Positions 1 through 9,184 of a stretch of 64,000 bases of DNA are shown here, one piece after another (the stretch's first letter is position 1; every line of letters begins with the position of its first letter). The position numbers were made by a program, and so were the translations under genes. Under the pieces are notes generated by a model, which had not been told where the DNA came from, ran no database searches, and saw only the letters and a program-made list of their open reading frames with translations. The stretch lies in assembly GCA_016936575.1 (NCBI GenBank), contig JAFGXQ010000113.1, positions 23,646 through 87,645 on the forward strand, read 5' to 3'. The DNA is from Deltaproteobacteria bacterium (GTDB lineage Bacteria > Myxococcota_A > Polyangia > JAAYKL01).

Positions 1-1189
1 CTACGGATTGTTCGATTTCTCCGGTCACGCGATCTTCCACGGTGGCATATCCGGTGTCCGTGCTGTGCCATGCGGAGGGCCACCACATGTGCACCGAAAA
101 CATGAGGTTGGAATCCGGATCGTGGGCCAGCAGGGAAGGTCCGTTGGTCTGCAGAATGTCGATATTCTGTCCATAGCCGGCCCCGTCTATCACCAGCGGT
201 GTCCTGTATCCGGCCGTTCGCATGCGGATGATAGCCGTCTGATAACCCGCAATAAAATCAGCGTCGCTGACGGCCTGACCCACTTCGTTGCCGATGTTTA
301 CCAGCAGGTTCTGTTCGTATTTCTGGATGACCGCAACCACAGCTGGCTGCACCCACCAGTCCACCAGGGCGCTGAGGCCGGACCAGTCGCCGGTGGCGTC
401 GTGCAGTTCGATGATGGGAATCAAACCGTTGTCGATAGCTCGACCGATAGCCGCGTCCATGAGGGCCGGGGTGGCGTAGGCGTCCGTGACCCAGACGATG
501 CGGACCGCGTTGGCCCCGGTCTGGGCGATTTCGGGAAATGCATCCCCGGAGATGTCCGTCCAGACCGTCATCTTGTTCACCCCCCGCAGCACCACCTCCT
601 CACCGCACCGATCGTAAAGGTGGCGCCCAGAAACCCAGTATCCCACGTGTGCGTCTCCATCGGTATCACTGTCCGTGTCAGCATCCGCATCCGTGTCGGC
701 GTCGGTGTCCGCGTCGCCATCCGCATCCGTATCCGTGTCTGCGTCCGTATCCGTATCTGCATCCGTATCTGCATCCGTATCTGCGTCCGTATCGGCATCC
801 GTATCCGCATCGGCATCCGTATCGGCATCCGTATCGGCGTCCGTATCGGCATCCGTATCCGCATCGGCATCCGTATCGGCATCCGCATCGGCATCCGTAT
901 CTGAATCCGCATCGGCATCCGTATCTGCATCGGCATCCGTATCTGCATCGGCATCCGTATCTGAATCCGCATCCGTATCTGCATCCGCATCGGCATCCGT
1001 ATCTGCGTCCGTATCGCTGTCCGCGTCTGCATCGGTATCTGCATCGGCATCAGAGTCCGTATCTGCGTCCGTGTCGCTGTCCGCGTCACCACTACCGGAT
1101 GGGGAACCGTCGTCACTGCATCCCGCACCTATTATCAATAATGTCAGTATCATCCAAACAAACAGAATGTGGGTCGAAACAAATTTCAT
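1..1189 (-). CDS. GH5-like (cellulase/mannanase superfamily) lipoprotein, 3' end beyond window
   Basis: Reverse strand from ATG at 1189 reads [29 protein letters not shown] (lipobox), DADTD linker, then [57 protein letters not shown]...[10 protein letters not shown], open to window edge. The plus-strand ORFs here are antisense to it. Confidence 0.8.
   Translation of the reverse strand, partial: MKFVSTHILFVWMILTLLIIGAGCSDDGSPSGSGDADSDTDADTDSDADADTDADADSDTDADTDADADADTDADSDTDADADTDADADTDADADSDTDADADADTDADADTDADTDADTDADTDADADTDADTDADTDADTDADTDTDADTDTDADGDADTDADTDADADTDSDTDGDAHVGYWVSGRHLYDRCGEEVVLRGVNKMTVWTDISGDAFPEIAQTGANAVRIVWVTDAYATPALMDAAIGRAIDNGLIPIIELHDATGDWSGLSALVDWWVQPAVVAVIQKYEQNLLVNIGNEVGQAVSDADFIAGYQTAIIRMRTAGYRTPLVIDGAGYGQNIDILQTNGPSLLAHDPDSNLMFSVHMWWPSAWHSTDTGYATVEDRVTGEIEQSV
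663..1090 (-). repeat. Degenerate 6-bp repeat tract encoding Asp-X (S/T/A) linker
   Basis: Repeated (c/t)gcatc(c/g)gtat(c/t) units; translates to DADTDADSD... on minus strand. Confidence 0.9.
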
Positions 1190-1294
1190 TCAATGCTCCT
1201 TGTGTGAGTAAAAAACACCTCTCTCTTGCTCTCTGGTAGTGTCTCTCACACGTATTGTTCGGTTCAACTATTTTAAAAATGCATATAAATAATT

Positions 1295-2056
1295 TTATAA
1301 GTGGTCGACCACCAACAACTGTACGCCGGTAATGCAAAAATCAAACGCAATGGGTGCAGCGGTTTCATTCCACATTTCAAATTGAAACGCGGTTACGTCC
1401 GGTACGGATAAGGGGGTGGTCTCATTCGGATGGGGTTCGCCATCCACAAAGAAATAGTCCCGACGCTCCATCGTAGAGACGGCGGTGACGAAAGGATAAC
1501 GGAGACCCTCTTGTGTAAAACACAACCACAGCTCCTCCGGGAGTGTGCCGGTCACTTCAAAAGAAATCCCCACCAGTCGGTCCGCCAGATTTTCCACATA
1601 GGGGCATTCCGCCAGGGTAAACGATTCATAGGCAGGATCTTCATCCCAACCACTGCTGCACAGGCTGAAACCGAGTCCCGCGTACCGCCAGTTTTCCGTG
1701 TCACTCGGAACAATCTCACCACGGCCGCAAACACCTCCGTTGCCGTCGCTATAATGTTCTGCAGTGCTGACGTCGTCGAAATAGGCGTACCACAATCCAC
1801 GCAACCCCAAAGAGTTGCTCGCTGCTTCAATCCATACATACGTTTCTCCGGCAGCGGCGGCAGACATATAATCCATTCGATAAAAAAGAAGCGGCGCATC
1901 CGAATCACTGTCGCCATCTGTATTTGTCGATTCCGCCGGTTCTGTCGATGGTTCTGCGTTCATCGCACCAATGGAGTCCACCACCGTACACGCGCACCAC
2001 ATGGCTGAAAACAATATCCACGCAATAGAAACAGCGGCATAATAAAGAATTATCAT
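1295..2056 (-). CDS. Hypothetical lipoprotein with short D/S linker
   Basis: MIILYYAAVSIAWILFSAMWCACTVV signal; [12 protein letters not shown] linker; C-terminal ligand-binding-like region. Confidence 0.6.
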   Translation of the reverse strand: MIILYYAAVSIAWILFSAMWCACTVVDSIGAMNAEPSTEPAESTNTDGDSDSDAPLLFYRMDYMSAAAAGETYVWIEAASNSLGLRGLWYAYFDDVSTAEHYSDGNGGVCGRGEIVPSDTENWRYAGLGFSLCSSGWDEDPAYESFTLAECPYVENLADRLVGISFEVTGTLPEELWLCFTQEGLRYPFVTAVSTMERRDYFFVDGEPHPNETTPLSVPDVTAFQFEMWNETAAPIAFDFCITGVQLLVVDHL

Positions 2057-2081
2057 TGGGTCAGTATACCGAATCAAACGT

Positions 2082-3437
2082 CTACTGGCGAGCCATCTCT
2101 GCAAGTCGTCGCGCAGCAGAAACCGCAGCCAATTCATCAGGGAACTGTTCCACCAGTTTTTCAAGACAGTTCTTCTCCGCGACCCGGTCCCCCAACGCCC
2201 GATGAGCGCCGGCTTTTCCAAGTAACGCTTCCGGAGTCAACGGCCCATCCTGTGTCAGATATGCCGTGAAGTGTGTGAGCGCCGCCTGGGATTGTCCAAG
2301 TCGGTACAACTCCAGGCGCCCCAGCGACACCAGCGCTGTACGCGCATCGTTTCCCTGAGGGTACTGCTGTATCAATTGTTTCAACCAATCGGCGGAATCC
2401 GCAAAACGGCCCTCTCTGCGAGCTGTCCGCGCCGACTGCAGCAGTTCCTCTGCCGAATAAGACGGCACCTTCGGAACATCAATTTTCTTTTTGGATACCG
2501 GGCGCACAACCGACAACGATGATGACATTTTCTCTGAAGAATCGTCTTTTTCATGGGCACAGGCGGTGTTGTCAAGCTCACTGAAAATGCGACCGTCATC
2601 CATGCAGCCCATCCGCTGTAGCTGCGCTGCCACCGCTTCGGGACGGGAGTCCGGCTGAGTGATCACCAGCGTATCGCCGAGACTTGCCGATTCGGCCTGT
2701 TTCGCCACGGACGCATCTCCGTTGTTCAGGTGAACCACAACACTGCCCTTGTGCAAGTACACCTGGGTACCGCCGTTCTGCCTCACCTCCACGGTAAACA
2801 GGGTACCGGTCACTTCCACCCACCCATGGGGCGTCTTGACGATGAATTTATCGCGCTCTTTTTGCGGATGCACCGAAAATAACGCCATCCCCTTGTTCAC
2901 GTCTACCCGATAGCGAAGTGATCCTTCCCGAACCACCCGCGCAGACGTGCGCGTGGACAATCCCACGGCAATCCCTGTGGGCAAAGAAAATGACACCTCA
3001 CCATCGGCCGTGTCAATCCACTGTTTGTCGGGAACCTGTTCACCCAATTTTACAGCCGTGTCATCACAGCGAACCTCTCCATGCAGCAATGAAAACCGAC
3101 TCTCAGGAATGAACTCAGATACTTGAGTCACCTGGGGGGGCGGCGAATTCAGCCCAATGGGCTCATTCAAAGACGCCCCGCGATCCAGCGCGGCATATAT
3201 AATCAATCCACTAAGTACAAAAACAAAACCGGCCACCGCTGCCCAAACACGTCCCCGGGTCACAGCAACGGACACTGGGGACGAAGCGTTCGCCCGATGG
3301 ATAGCCTCGTCAATGGTGCGACGCCGGAATAAGTCATCTTCCTGAAGATGTCGAGCGTCCTGTTTTTTTTGTATTGCCAACAACGCCATCGCTTTATCGG
3401 CCAACGCAAAGGATTGTTCATGTTCCTTATTATTCAT
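2082..3437 (-). CDS. FecR-like protein with C-terminal TPR region
   Basis: FSLPTGIAVGLSTRTSARV...FIVKTPHGWVEVTGTLFTVEVRQNGGTQVYLHKGSVVVH is FecR-like; one TM helix; TPR-like C-terminus. Confidence 0.8.
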   Translation of the reverse strand: MNNKEHEQSFALADKAMALLAIQKKQDARHLQEDDLFRRRTIDEAIHRANASSPVSVAVTRGRVWAAVAGFVFVLSGLIIYAALDRGASLNEPIGLNSPPPQVTQVSEFIPESRFSLLHGEVRCDDTAVKLGEQVPDKQWIDTADGEVSFSLPTGIAVGLSTRTSARVVREGSLRYRVDVNKGMALFSVHPQKERDKFIVKTPHGWVEVTGTLFTVEVRQNGGTQVYLHKGSVVVHLNNGDASVAKQAESASLGDTLVITQPDSRPEAVAAQLQRMGCMDDGRIFSELDNTACAHEKDDSSEKMSSSLSVVRPVSKKKIDVPKVPSYSAEELLQSARTARREGRFADSADWLKQLIQQYPQGNDARTALVSLGRLELYRLGQSQAALTHFTAYLTQDGPLTPEALLGKAGAHRALGDRVAEKNCLEKLVEQFPDELAAVSAARRLAEMARQ

Positions 3438-3438
3438 C

Positions 3439-4068
3439 TCAAACCGTTTCCCTTTCCAGCCAGCCGGCAATGGCCGGATTCCGAGAAATCATCTTCTGCA
3501 ACTTGGCGCGACCGCGCTTGATTCGATTTCGTACCGTTTCCTCAGGCGCATCCACAATGTGTGCGATTTCAGCAATCCCCAGCTCCTCCACATACCGAAG
3601 CTGTATGCACAACGCTTGCGATGGTGACAGTCGCCTCAATAACCCATTTAAATAATCACGAAGCTCGATATTCGAAATCTGCGCTTCGCCCTCCGGCCAT
3701 TGCAGTTCAGGACGGGGAAAAAACGCCATCAGTCCCTCTCGACGACGCTGTTTGCGCACTGCCTTGCTCACAAGGCGAACAGTAACTTTTCGCGTCCAAG
3801 TTTCAAGGGAGCAATCTCCTCGATAGCCGCTAAGGGAACGCAACACTTCAATGAGGGATTCCTGCACGATGTCTTCCGCAGACAAAGACGAATTCAGTCC
3901 ACAGGTCACCGTCGTGGTCACCAGATGATAGATGCGATTGGCCAAACGTCGTTGGGCAGTCAAATCTCCGACAACGCAGTCCCGTGCCAACTGAATATCT
4001 GCCTCTCGGGAAGGTGTCTGTTCTGCTTCTTTTTTAAGTTCTAGTGCCATCATCTCTACTGTGCGCAT
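3439..4068 (-). CDS. ECF-type RNA polymerase sigma-70 factor
   Basis: AEDIVQESLIEVLRSLSGYRGDCSLETWTRKVTVRLVSKAVRKQRR and LSPSQALCIQLRYVEELGIAEIAHIVDAPEETVRNRIKRGRAKLQ. Confidence 0.85.
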   Translation of the reverse strand: MRTVEMMALELKKEAEQTPSREADIQLARDCVVGDLTAQRRLANRIYHLVTTTVTCGLNSSLSAEDIVQESLIEVLRSLSGYRGDCSLETWTRKVTVRLVSKAVRKQRRREGLMAFFPRPELQWPEGEAQISNIELRDYLNGLLRRLSPSQALCIQLRYVEELGIAEIAHIVDAPEETVRNRIKRGRAKLQKMISRNPAIAGWLERETV

Positions 4069-4096
4069 CACGAAAACAAACCGGTTCAAAAAAAGC

Positions 4097-5164
4097 TTAA
4101 AAGAACAATTGAAGCCCCACTGAAACAAACGGTTGAATCCGCCAGTATTCATCCAGTAGATGCGGACCGTTGTCGACCGCTGTCTCAACCTTTCGTGGCC
4201 AGATGCAAACCCCCGCTTCTACGAAAGCCGCCGCAATCGAAGAAATGACCACTTCTGTTTTTCCAAATGCCTGTATTTGAACGTTCCTCCGCCAATAGGG
4301 AGAATCCAGGGTCACATCTGTACGCTCCGAATGGGGTTCCATCCGGGAAAACACGAACGCCGCGCGCACACCGCCTCCGAGGCGCACGCGTTTTCCGTCG
4401 CCCAGGGCCAGGATTCCCAACTGCACCGGCAACCTGACAATCTCCATGCGCACGCCTGACTCCTCGCTGGAAATCCCGCCGTCCAGCCCGGCTCCAACCT
4501 CTACGCGCAGGGCCTTCAAAAAACGGTAGGCAACCTTCATCCGAGCCCCATGCGCAAAATGAGGGGTAAAGGAACCCAACGTGAGTCGGTATGCTGCATC
4601 TACATACCATCGGGCCGAGAGTGGCGGCTTTACCTCCGGCGGCGGCTCGGGCGGCGAATCCGGTTGCGCCGGTGTTTCCGGAGCGGGTGCGGGAACCAAT
4701 TCTCCGGTATCCAACAGGAGTTCAATGGTAGTCAAAGAAATAATCCCCACCACATCAGCGCGGCTCAATTCGCCGGCCCCCTCCAATTTTCGGGAAAACA
4801 TTCGTACGGACGCGCCGTTTTTCACGTAAAAAAAGATCTGCTCCGGCGCTTCCAAATCCCAATAAAACACCAATCGCGCCGGCCCCTGTAACAATACATC
4901 AGATGCTATCTCCTTTCGTTGTGTCGGTGTTTCGGCGCCCGAGGATACCCGTTGCACCGACAACGCCAGGGATGCGCCCTTCAGACGATCTTTGACGCTG
5001 GTGACAATCAACTCCGTATCCGTTGTAAGGTGATGCTGGGATTGGAAAACCAACAATGTCGCCTTGGGCAACGTCTCTTCTGCCATGGCAATGCCGGATA
5101 CTCCAGACCATACAAGGGAGAGCAGCGTGATGACCCACCACCTTCGGCGTACACTATCCATCAT
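4097..5164 (-). CDS. Hypothetical secreted/outer-membrane protein downstream partner of sigma/FecR cluster
   Basis: MMDSVRRRWWVITLLSLVWSGVSGIAMA signal peptide; PPEPPPE hinge; C-terminal alternating beta pattern ending in FVSVGLQLFF. Confidence 0.6.
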   Translation of the reverse strand: MMDSVRRRWWVITLLSLVWSGVSGIAMAEETLPKATLLVFQSQHHLTTDTELIVTSVKDRLKGASLALSVQRVSSGAETPTQRKEIASDVLLQGPARLVFYWDLEAPEQIFFYVKNGASVRMFSRKLEGAGELSRADVVGIISLTTIELLLDTGELVPAPAPETPAQPDSPPEPPPEVKPPLSARWYVDAAYRLTLGSFTPHFAHGARMKVAYRFLKALRVEVGAGLDGGISSEESGVRMEIVRLPVQLGILALGDGKRVRLGGGVRAAFVFSRMEPHSERTDVTLDSPYWRRNVQIQAFGKTEVVISSIAAAFVEAGVCIWPRKVETAVDNGPHLLDEYWRIQPFVSVGLQLFF

Positions 5165-5528
5165 ATTTCGGTTCCGGCTGTTACCATGAGCCGATTGTTG
5201 CAAAAGTGCTTTAAAAGCGCAAGATTCGTATTTTCAGAAAAGCAGACGTGCCGGATAATCAGGGGAGACTAAGCTGCAACAATATCTGCCGACAGTCCTC
5301 CGAGTGCCGTGTGTTCCATCCTTCTAAAATACATCTTGAACTCGTCAGGGACGACAAAATGAAAAAGCAGCGTCCAGATCTGACAAACTGTAAGCGTTGA
5401 TGTTAGCGTTGATGCTGGGCGTTGATGCCGGGGGTCGTGATTCAACTTATGGGTTTATGCTGAATATGTCGAAATCCCCCTGGCCCGCTTTGGCAAGCGG
5501 AGAATTGTTCGGATATCAATGGGGCTGA

Positions 5529-6260
5529 TTAAGTTTCAGATGCGCGGTAGAGAACGGGCATTTGGCCTTTCCATTTGTTCCACAGGGTGTCGTCGTTGAT
5601 GAGTTCAGACATGAAATGCGCCACGTTGATGCGGCTGATTTGACCGGCGTCGAAAATAGAACTGCGGGTGGGAGAGGGAACCGCTTTGTAGGGTGAAATC
5701 GCCTCCTCGTCAATTAGGCCGTCGGGACGAACCGCGGTCCATTCGATGTGTTTGTTATTTTGACCGATTTGTGTGCGTAAGTAATCCGCAGCCATTTCGT
5801 TGTCTTTGTGCGGAGGCAACAGCAGCCGAAGCATGCCGATGACCAGTTTTTGCCCAAATGAAATGGGTTCACTCAAATCTCGGTTGCTTACCCCCGAAGA
5901 ATTCATCAACACAAACTTCACCGGCTTTGCGGCAGTAGACGTCTTTTTAATTGCCTCGCAAAACCGGCGTTCCGCCTCGACCACCAGTTTGCGCGGATGG
6001 CCGTACATGCCGGTGAATGAAATATTGTGCCCCAGGCACGAGGCAACCGCGTCGCAGTCCCGCACATGCGACGCTATCTGTTGGTCGCTCAGCTCCAGCA
6101 AATTGGCGGCAATTGTTGTCAGATTGCGATGATGTTTAAAAGATTCGGGCAGTTTTTCAACAGACCGAACGATTATGGTCACCTGGTGACCGCGGCGCAG
6201 CAGCATATCAGTCACATGGCGCCCGGTAGCGCCGCTGGCGCCAAGTACGATAATTTTCAT
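5529..6260 (-). CDS. NAD(P)-binding atypical SDR / NmrA-like protein
   Basis: MKIIVLGASGATGRHVTDMLLRRGHQVTIIVRS Rossmann motif. Confidence 0.85.
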   Translation of the reverse strand: MKIIVLGASGATGRHVTDMLLRRGHQVTIIVRSVEKLPESFKHHRNLTTIAANLLELSDQQIASHVRDCDAVASCLGHNISFTGMYGHPRKLVVEAERRFCEAIKKTSTAAKPVKFVLMNSSGVSNRDLSEPISFGQKLVIGMLRLLLPPHKDNEMAADYLRTQIGQNNKHIEWTAVRPDGLIDEEAISPYKAVPSPTRSSIFDAGQISRINVAHFMSELINDDTLWNKWKGQMPVLYRASET

Positions 6261-6516
6261 GTAGACACTTTCCTCTTTTTTATTGGGTCGTCATGAAGCC
6301 CACGTTTTACCAGAAAGAACGAGTCATCTACGTTGTTCATAGCGAAACTACGGACTCCAACAAATAAATTGCACGTTACAATGTAACCTCCTAAACTGGT
6401 ATCGCAATACCTATTAATGACATTCCACCCGCTTTGAGTTTGCGAAATGCACTAACGAGTAGCGTCAGAATGCAATCGTTACGGAGGGTTTCGACAAAAA
6501 CGCTGATTCCCCAGGA

Positions 6517-8052
6517 GTGTATATGTCTGAAAAAAAGCGATGTCTCAATTTTACCAAAGAACAAAAAGATGATGCGGTTCGCAGAGTCCGCGCCGGCGGG
6601 CAAAGCATTCCGGCCGTCGCCCGCAATTTGGGCGTAAGTGAACAGTCACTTCGGCGCTGGCTGAAAGAAGCGAATAGCGATGAGGAGAGCGAATTCGATA
6701 GCGCGATGACCACAGACCAATTGGAAGAACTTCAACGTCTGCGCGTTCAACAATTTTCAATGTTCAATTCTCTGATGAATGGCTTTCCGGATACCACCTG
6801 CTACGTGAAAGATGTCAACGGCGTTTTTATTGATTGCAACCAGGCCTATCTGGAAAAAACGCTTGAAGGAGCGCTGACCAGAGAGACCCTCTTAAACGGG
6901 AAAACCACCGACTTTACGCTTGGATTTCCCAAAGATGATTGCGAACTGTATGCAAGACAAGAAAAACAGGTTATCGAAAACGGGGTTCCCATCACCAACA
7001 GATACCCGGTACACAACAAAACGGGAAAACTGATTCGCTGGGAAAAAACCACCAAAATTCCGTTTCGAGATTCAACCGGCGCCGTTATTGGAACCATCGG
7101 CATTTCAACCGACATCTCCGAGCTGATTCAAACCCAGGAGGAACTGAAAATCAGTATCGAGCTGGCACGCATATTAACGAACAATTCCACAGAAGGCATA
7201 CTTGTATTGCGCGGCAATAAAATTTTTCTCTCCAACCCGTACGCCGCCCAGTTGCTCGGATATAGTGCCCCCGACGATCTCGAAGGCATGAATGTCAATG
7301 AATTTCTGCTTACCGGCCAGCTTGATATGATCACCGCCAAATTGGCAAACAATTATACCGATTTTGAGGAGCTCAAGTTCAGAACCAACACCGGAGAAGA
7401 AATTACATTGGCGGTGCAGGGCAAAATATCACCGGAAGCCCAAGGGTTGATTTTTAATCTTCGCAAACCACAGGAGCAAACCGATTCACTGACAGGGCTC
7501 ATTCTGAAAAGAGCGTTTACGGATGCTCTGGCGGGGGAGATGGAGAAACCGGCGGACGCGCATATCGCAATTGGTTTTATTGATGTAAACAATTTAAAAT
7601 TTGTTAACGACACCTGCAAGGAACATACGAAGGGAGATTCTTTAATCAAGTCAGTTGCCGAAATTGTAAAATCAGGCATTCGGGCCGAAAAAGATGTCTT
7701 TGCCCGCCTATATCAGGGAGGAGATGAATTCTGCCTGATGTTTCCCTCGCTTCCTGCGGACGGTGAAAAGACTTTTGAGATTATAAACAGCAAGGTAACG
7801 CACCTGGTTCAACAGTTGCGTGGCAAAACAATTGTGTTGGACAATCAAATCGAAGTGCCGATAAACATTTCTATCGGGGTCACCATTTACAGGCGCTCCT
7901 CACGGAATCCAGGCGCGGAGGCACTGCTTGCAGAAGCAGATGCACTGATGTATGTTGCCAAAAAAGAAGCTGAAGAAATGCAGAACGCGCAGAACTTTCA
8001 GTGGAAGCCAACCAAATTCAAAATTATTTTCAGTAAATTCAACAACAACTAA
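6517..8052 (+). CDS. Transposase-type HTH + PAS + GGDEF diguanylate cyclase
   Basis: N-term KRCLNFTKEQKDDAVRRVRAGGQSIPAVARNLGVSEQSLRRWLKEA (IS3 OrfA-like HTH); PAS-like middle; DSLTGLILKRAF...DVNNLKFVND...YQGGDEFCLMF. Confidence 0.85.
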   Translation: MYMSEKKRCLNFTKEQKDDAVRRVRAGGQSIPAVARNLGVSEQSLRRWLKEANSDEESEFDSAMTTDQLEELQRLRVQQFSMFNSLMNGFPDTTCYVKDVNGVFIDCNQAYLEKTLEGALTRETLLNGKTTDFTLGFPKDDCELYARQEKQVIENGVPITNRYPVHNKTGKLIRWEKTTKIPFRDSTGAVIGTIGISTDISELIQTQEELKISIELARILTNNSTEGILVLRGNKIFLSNPYAAQLLGYSAPDDLEGMNVNEFLLTGQLDMITAKLANNYTDFEELKFRTNTGEEITLAVQGKISPEAQGLIFNLRKPQEQTDSLTGLILKRAFTDALAGEMEKPADAHIAIGFIDVNNLKFVNDTCKEHTKGDSLIKSVAEIVKSGIRAEKDVFARLYQGGDEFCLMFPSLPADGEKTFEIINSKVTHLVQQLRGKTIVLDNQIEVPINISIGVTIYRRSSRNPGAEALLAEADALMYVAKKEAEEMQNAQNFQWKPTKFKIIFSKFNNN

Positions 8053-8196
8053 CAGCCTCGCGCCTATTCAACTCGTTGAAACCGAACCGAAACTTCGCCT
8101 TTTCATTGCGAAACAAAAATTATTGAGGGCGGGTTGGGTTTTCGCAAAATTATGAAAACTCAATAGTATATATTTTGTTGAATGATATAGTGCCGC

Positions 8197-9114
8197 ATGC
8201 TTCTTGCAAGACAAATCAGAGGTCTCAGGCGCACGGGGATACAATTTTTTTTACATGCCCTTGTTCCACCCTCGTTGCGCATGTCAGATGACACCGAACG
8301 GTACAGACACCGCATTTTCATGCAGCTCTGTATGGTGCTCGGCATTCCCATTCTGCTCTTTTTCGGCATCTCTGATTTGGGCAGTGAACGCCCGTTCGTC
8401 AACGCGGCGCCCGACTTTGCGGTAGCCCTGCTGTTTATGATCATCAGCCTGTTGCTGCGAAAGATTCAACACGACCTGTTCGCGATTCGCACATCCATGC
8501 TAGCCATTTCCACCTTGCTGCTGCTGAATACCTTTCATGGAGTGGGAGAAAACGCCAGTGCCCTGTGGATTTATACGCTGCCGGTATTCTCGGCGTTTCT
8601 CTTTTCAAAAAAAGAAGGACTCATGTGGACCCTGTTCACCGCGGGCGGGGCGATTTTCATTGTTGGAGGCGGCGAGGCGATTCATGCATATCCGTACAGC
8701 TCTTCATTTTCGTTCCGATTCGCCACCACCCTCATTCTGGTAACCATTTTAACCTTCACTATGGAAACCCTGCGGCACAAATTCTGGCGCCAATTGCAGG
8801 AACAGAAACTGCTGGTGGAAAAAAAAAACAGGGAGCTATCGGAGCAGGCGTTCGCTCTTGAAAAGGCGTTGACCGAAATTAAAACTTTGAGCGGCCTGCT
8901 GCCCATTTGTTCGCACTGTAAAAAAATCCGCGATGACCGTGGGTACTGGAGCGATATTGAACACTACATTATTTCGCACACCGACGCGCAATTGAGCCAC
9001 AGCATCTGTACCACCTGTTTAAAAGAAGAGTTCCCGAAGCTGTACAACGAAATGGTTCGAAACGGAGAAATAGACGAATCCACCAACGCCGAAATCATCG
9101 CCCGTTCCAAGTAA
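8197..9114 (+). CDS. Membrane protein with C-terminal Cys-pair domain (LPICSHCKKIRDDRGYW type)
   Basis: Multiple TM helices, coiled coil, then GLLPICSHCKKIRDDRGYWSDIEHYIISHTDAQLSHSICTTC; start may be 8281. Confidence 0.7.
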   Translation: MLLARQIRGLRRTGIQFFLHALVPPSLRMSDDTERYRHRIFMQLCMVLGIPILLFFGISDLGSERPFVNAAPDFAVALLFMIISLLLRKIQHDLFAIRTSMLAISTLLLLNTFHGVGENASALWIYTLPVFSAFLFSKKEGLMWTLFTAGGAIFIVGGGEAIHAYPYSSSFSFRFATTLILVTILTFTMETLRHKFWRQLQEQKLLVEKKNRELSEQAFALEKALTEIKTLSGLLPICSHCKKIRDDRGYWSDIEHYIISHTDAQLSHSICTTCLKEEFPKLYNEMVRNGEIDESTNAEIIARSK

Positions 9115-9184
9115 GGATACTGTTCTAAAACCCAGTATGTCACACTGCTTTCATGAGTAACTTGTTAGGAAAGGATACAACATC

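Noticed and set aside
8-1239. Plus- and minus-strand ORFs rich in S/A/V or R/I/M over the repeat tract (e.g. 8-904, 538-1239, 675-1211, 577-1128)
   Set aside because: Out-of-frame or antisense readings of the Asp-X linker repeat; the minus-strand GH5-like lipoprotein frame has a lipobox and a real domain.
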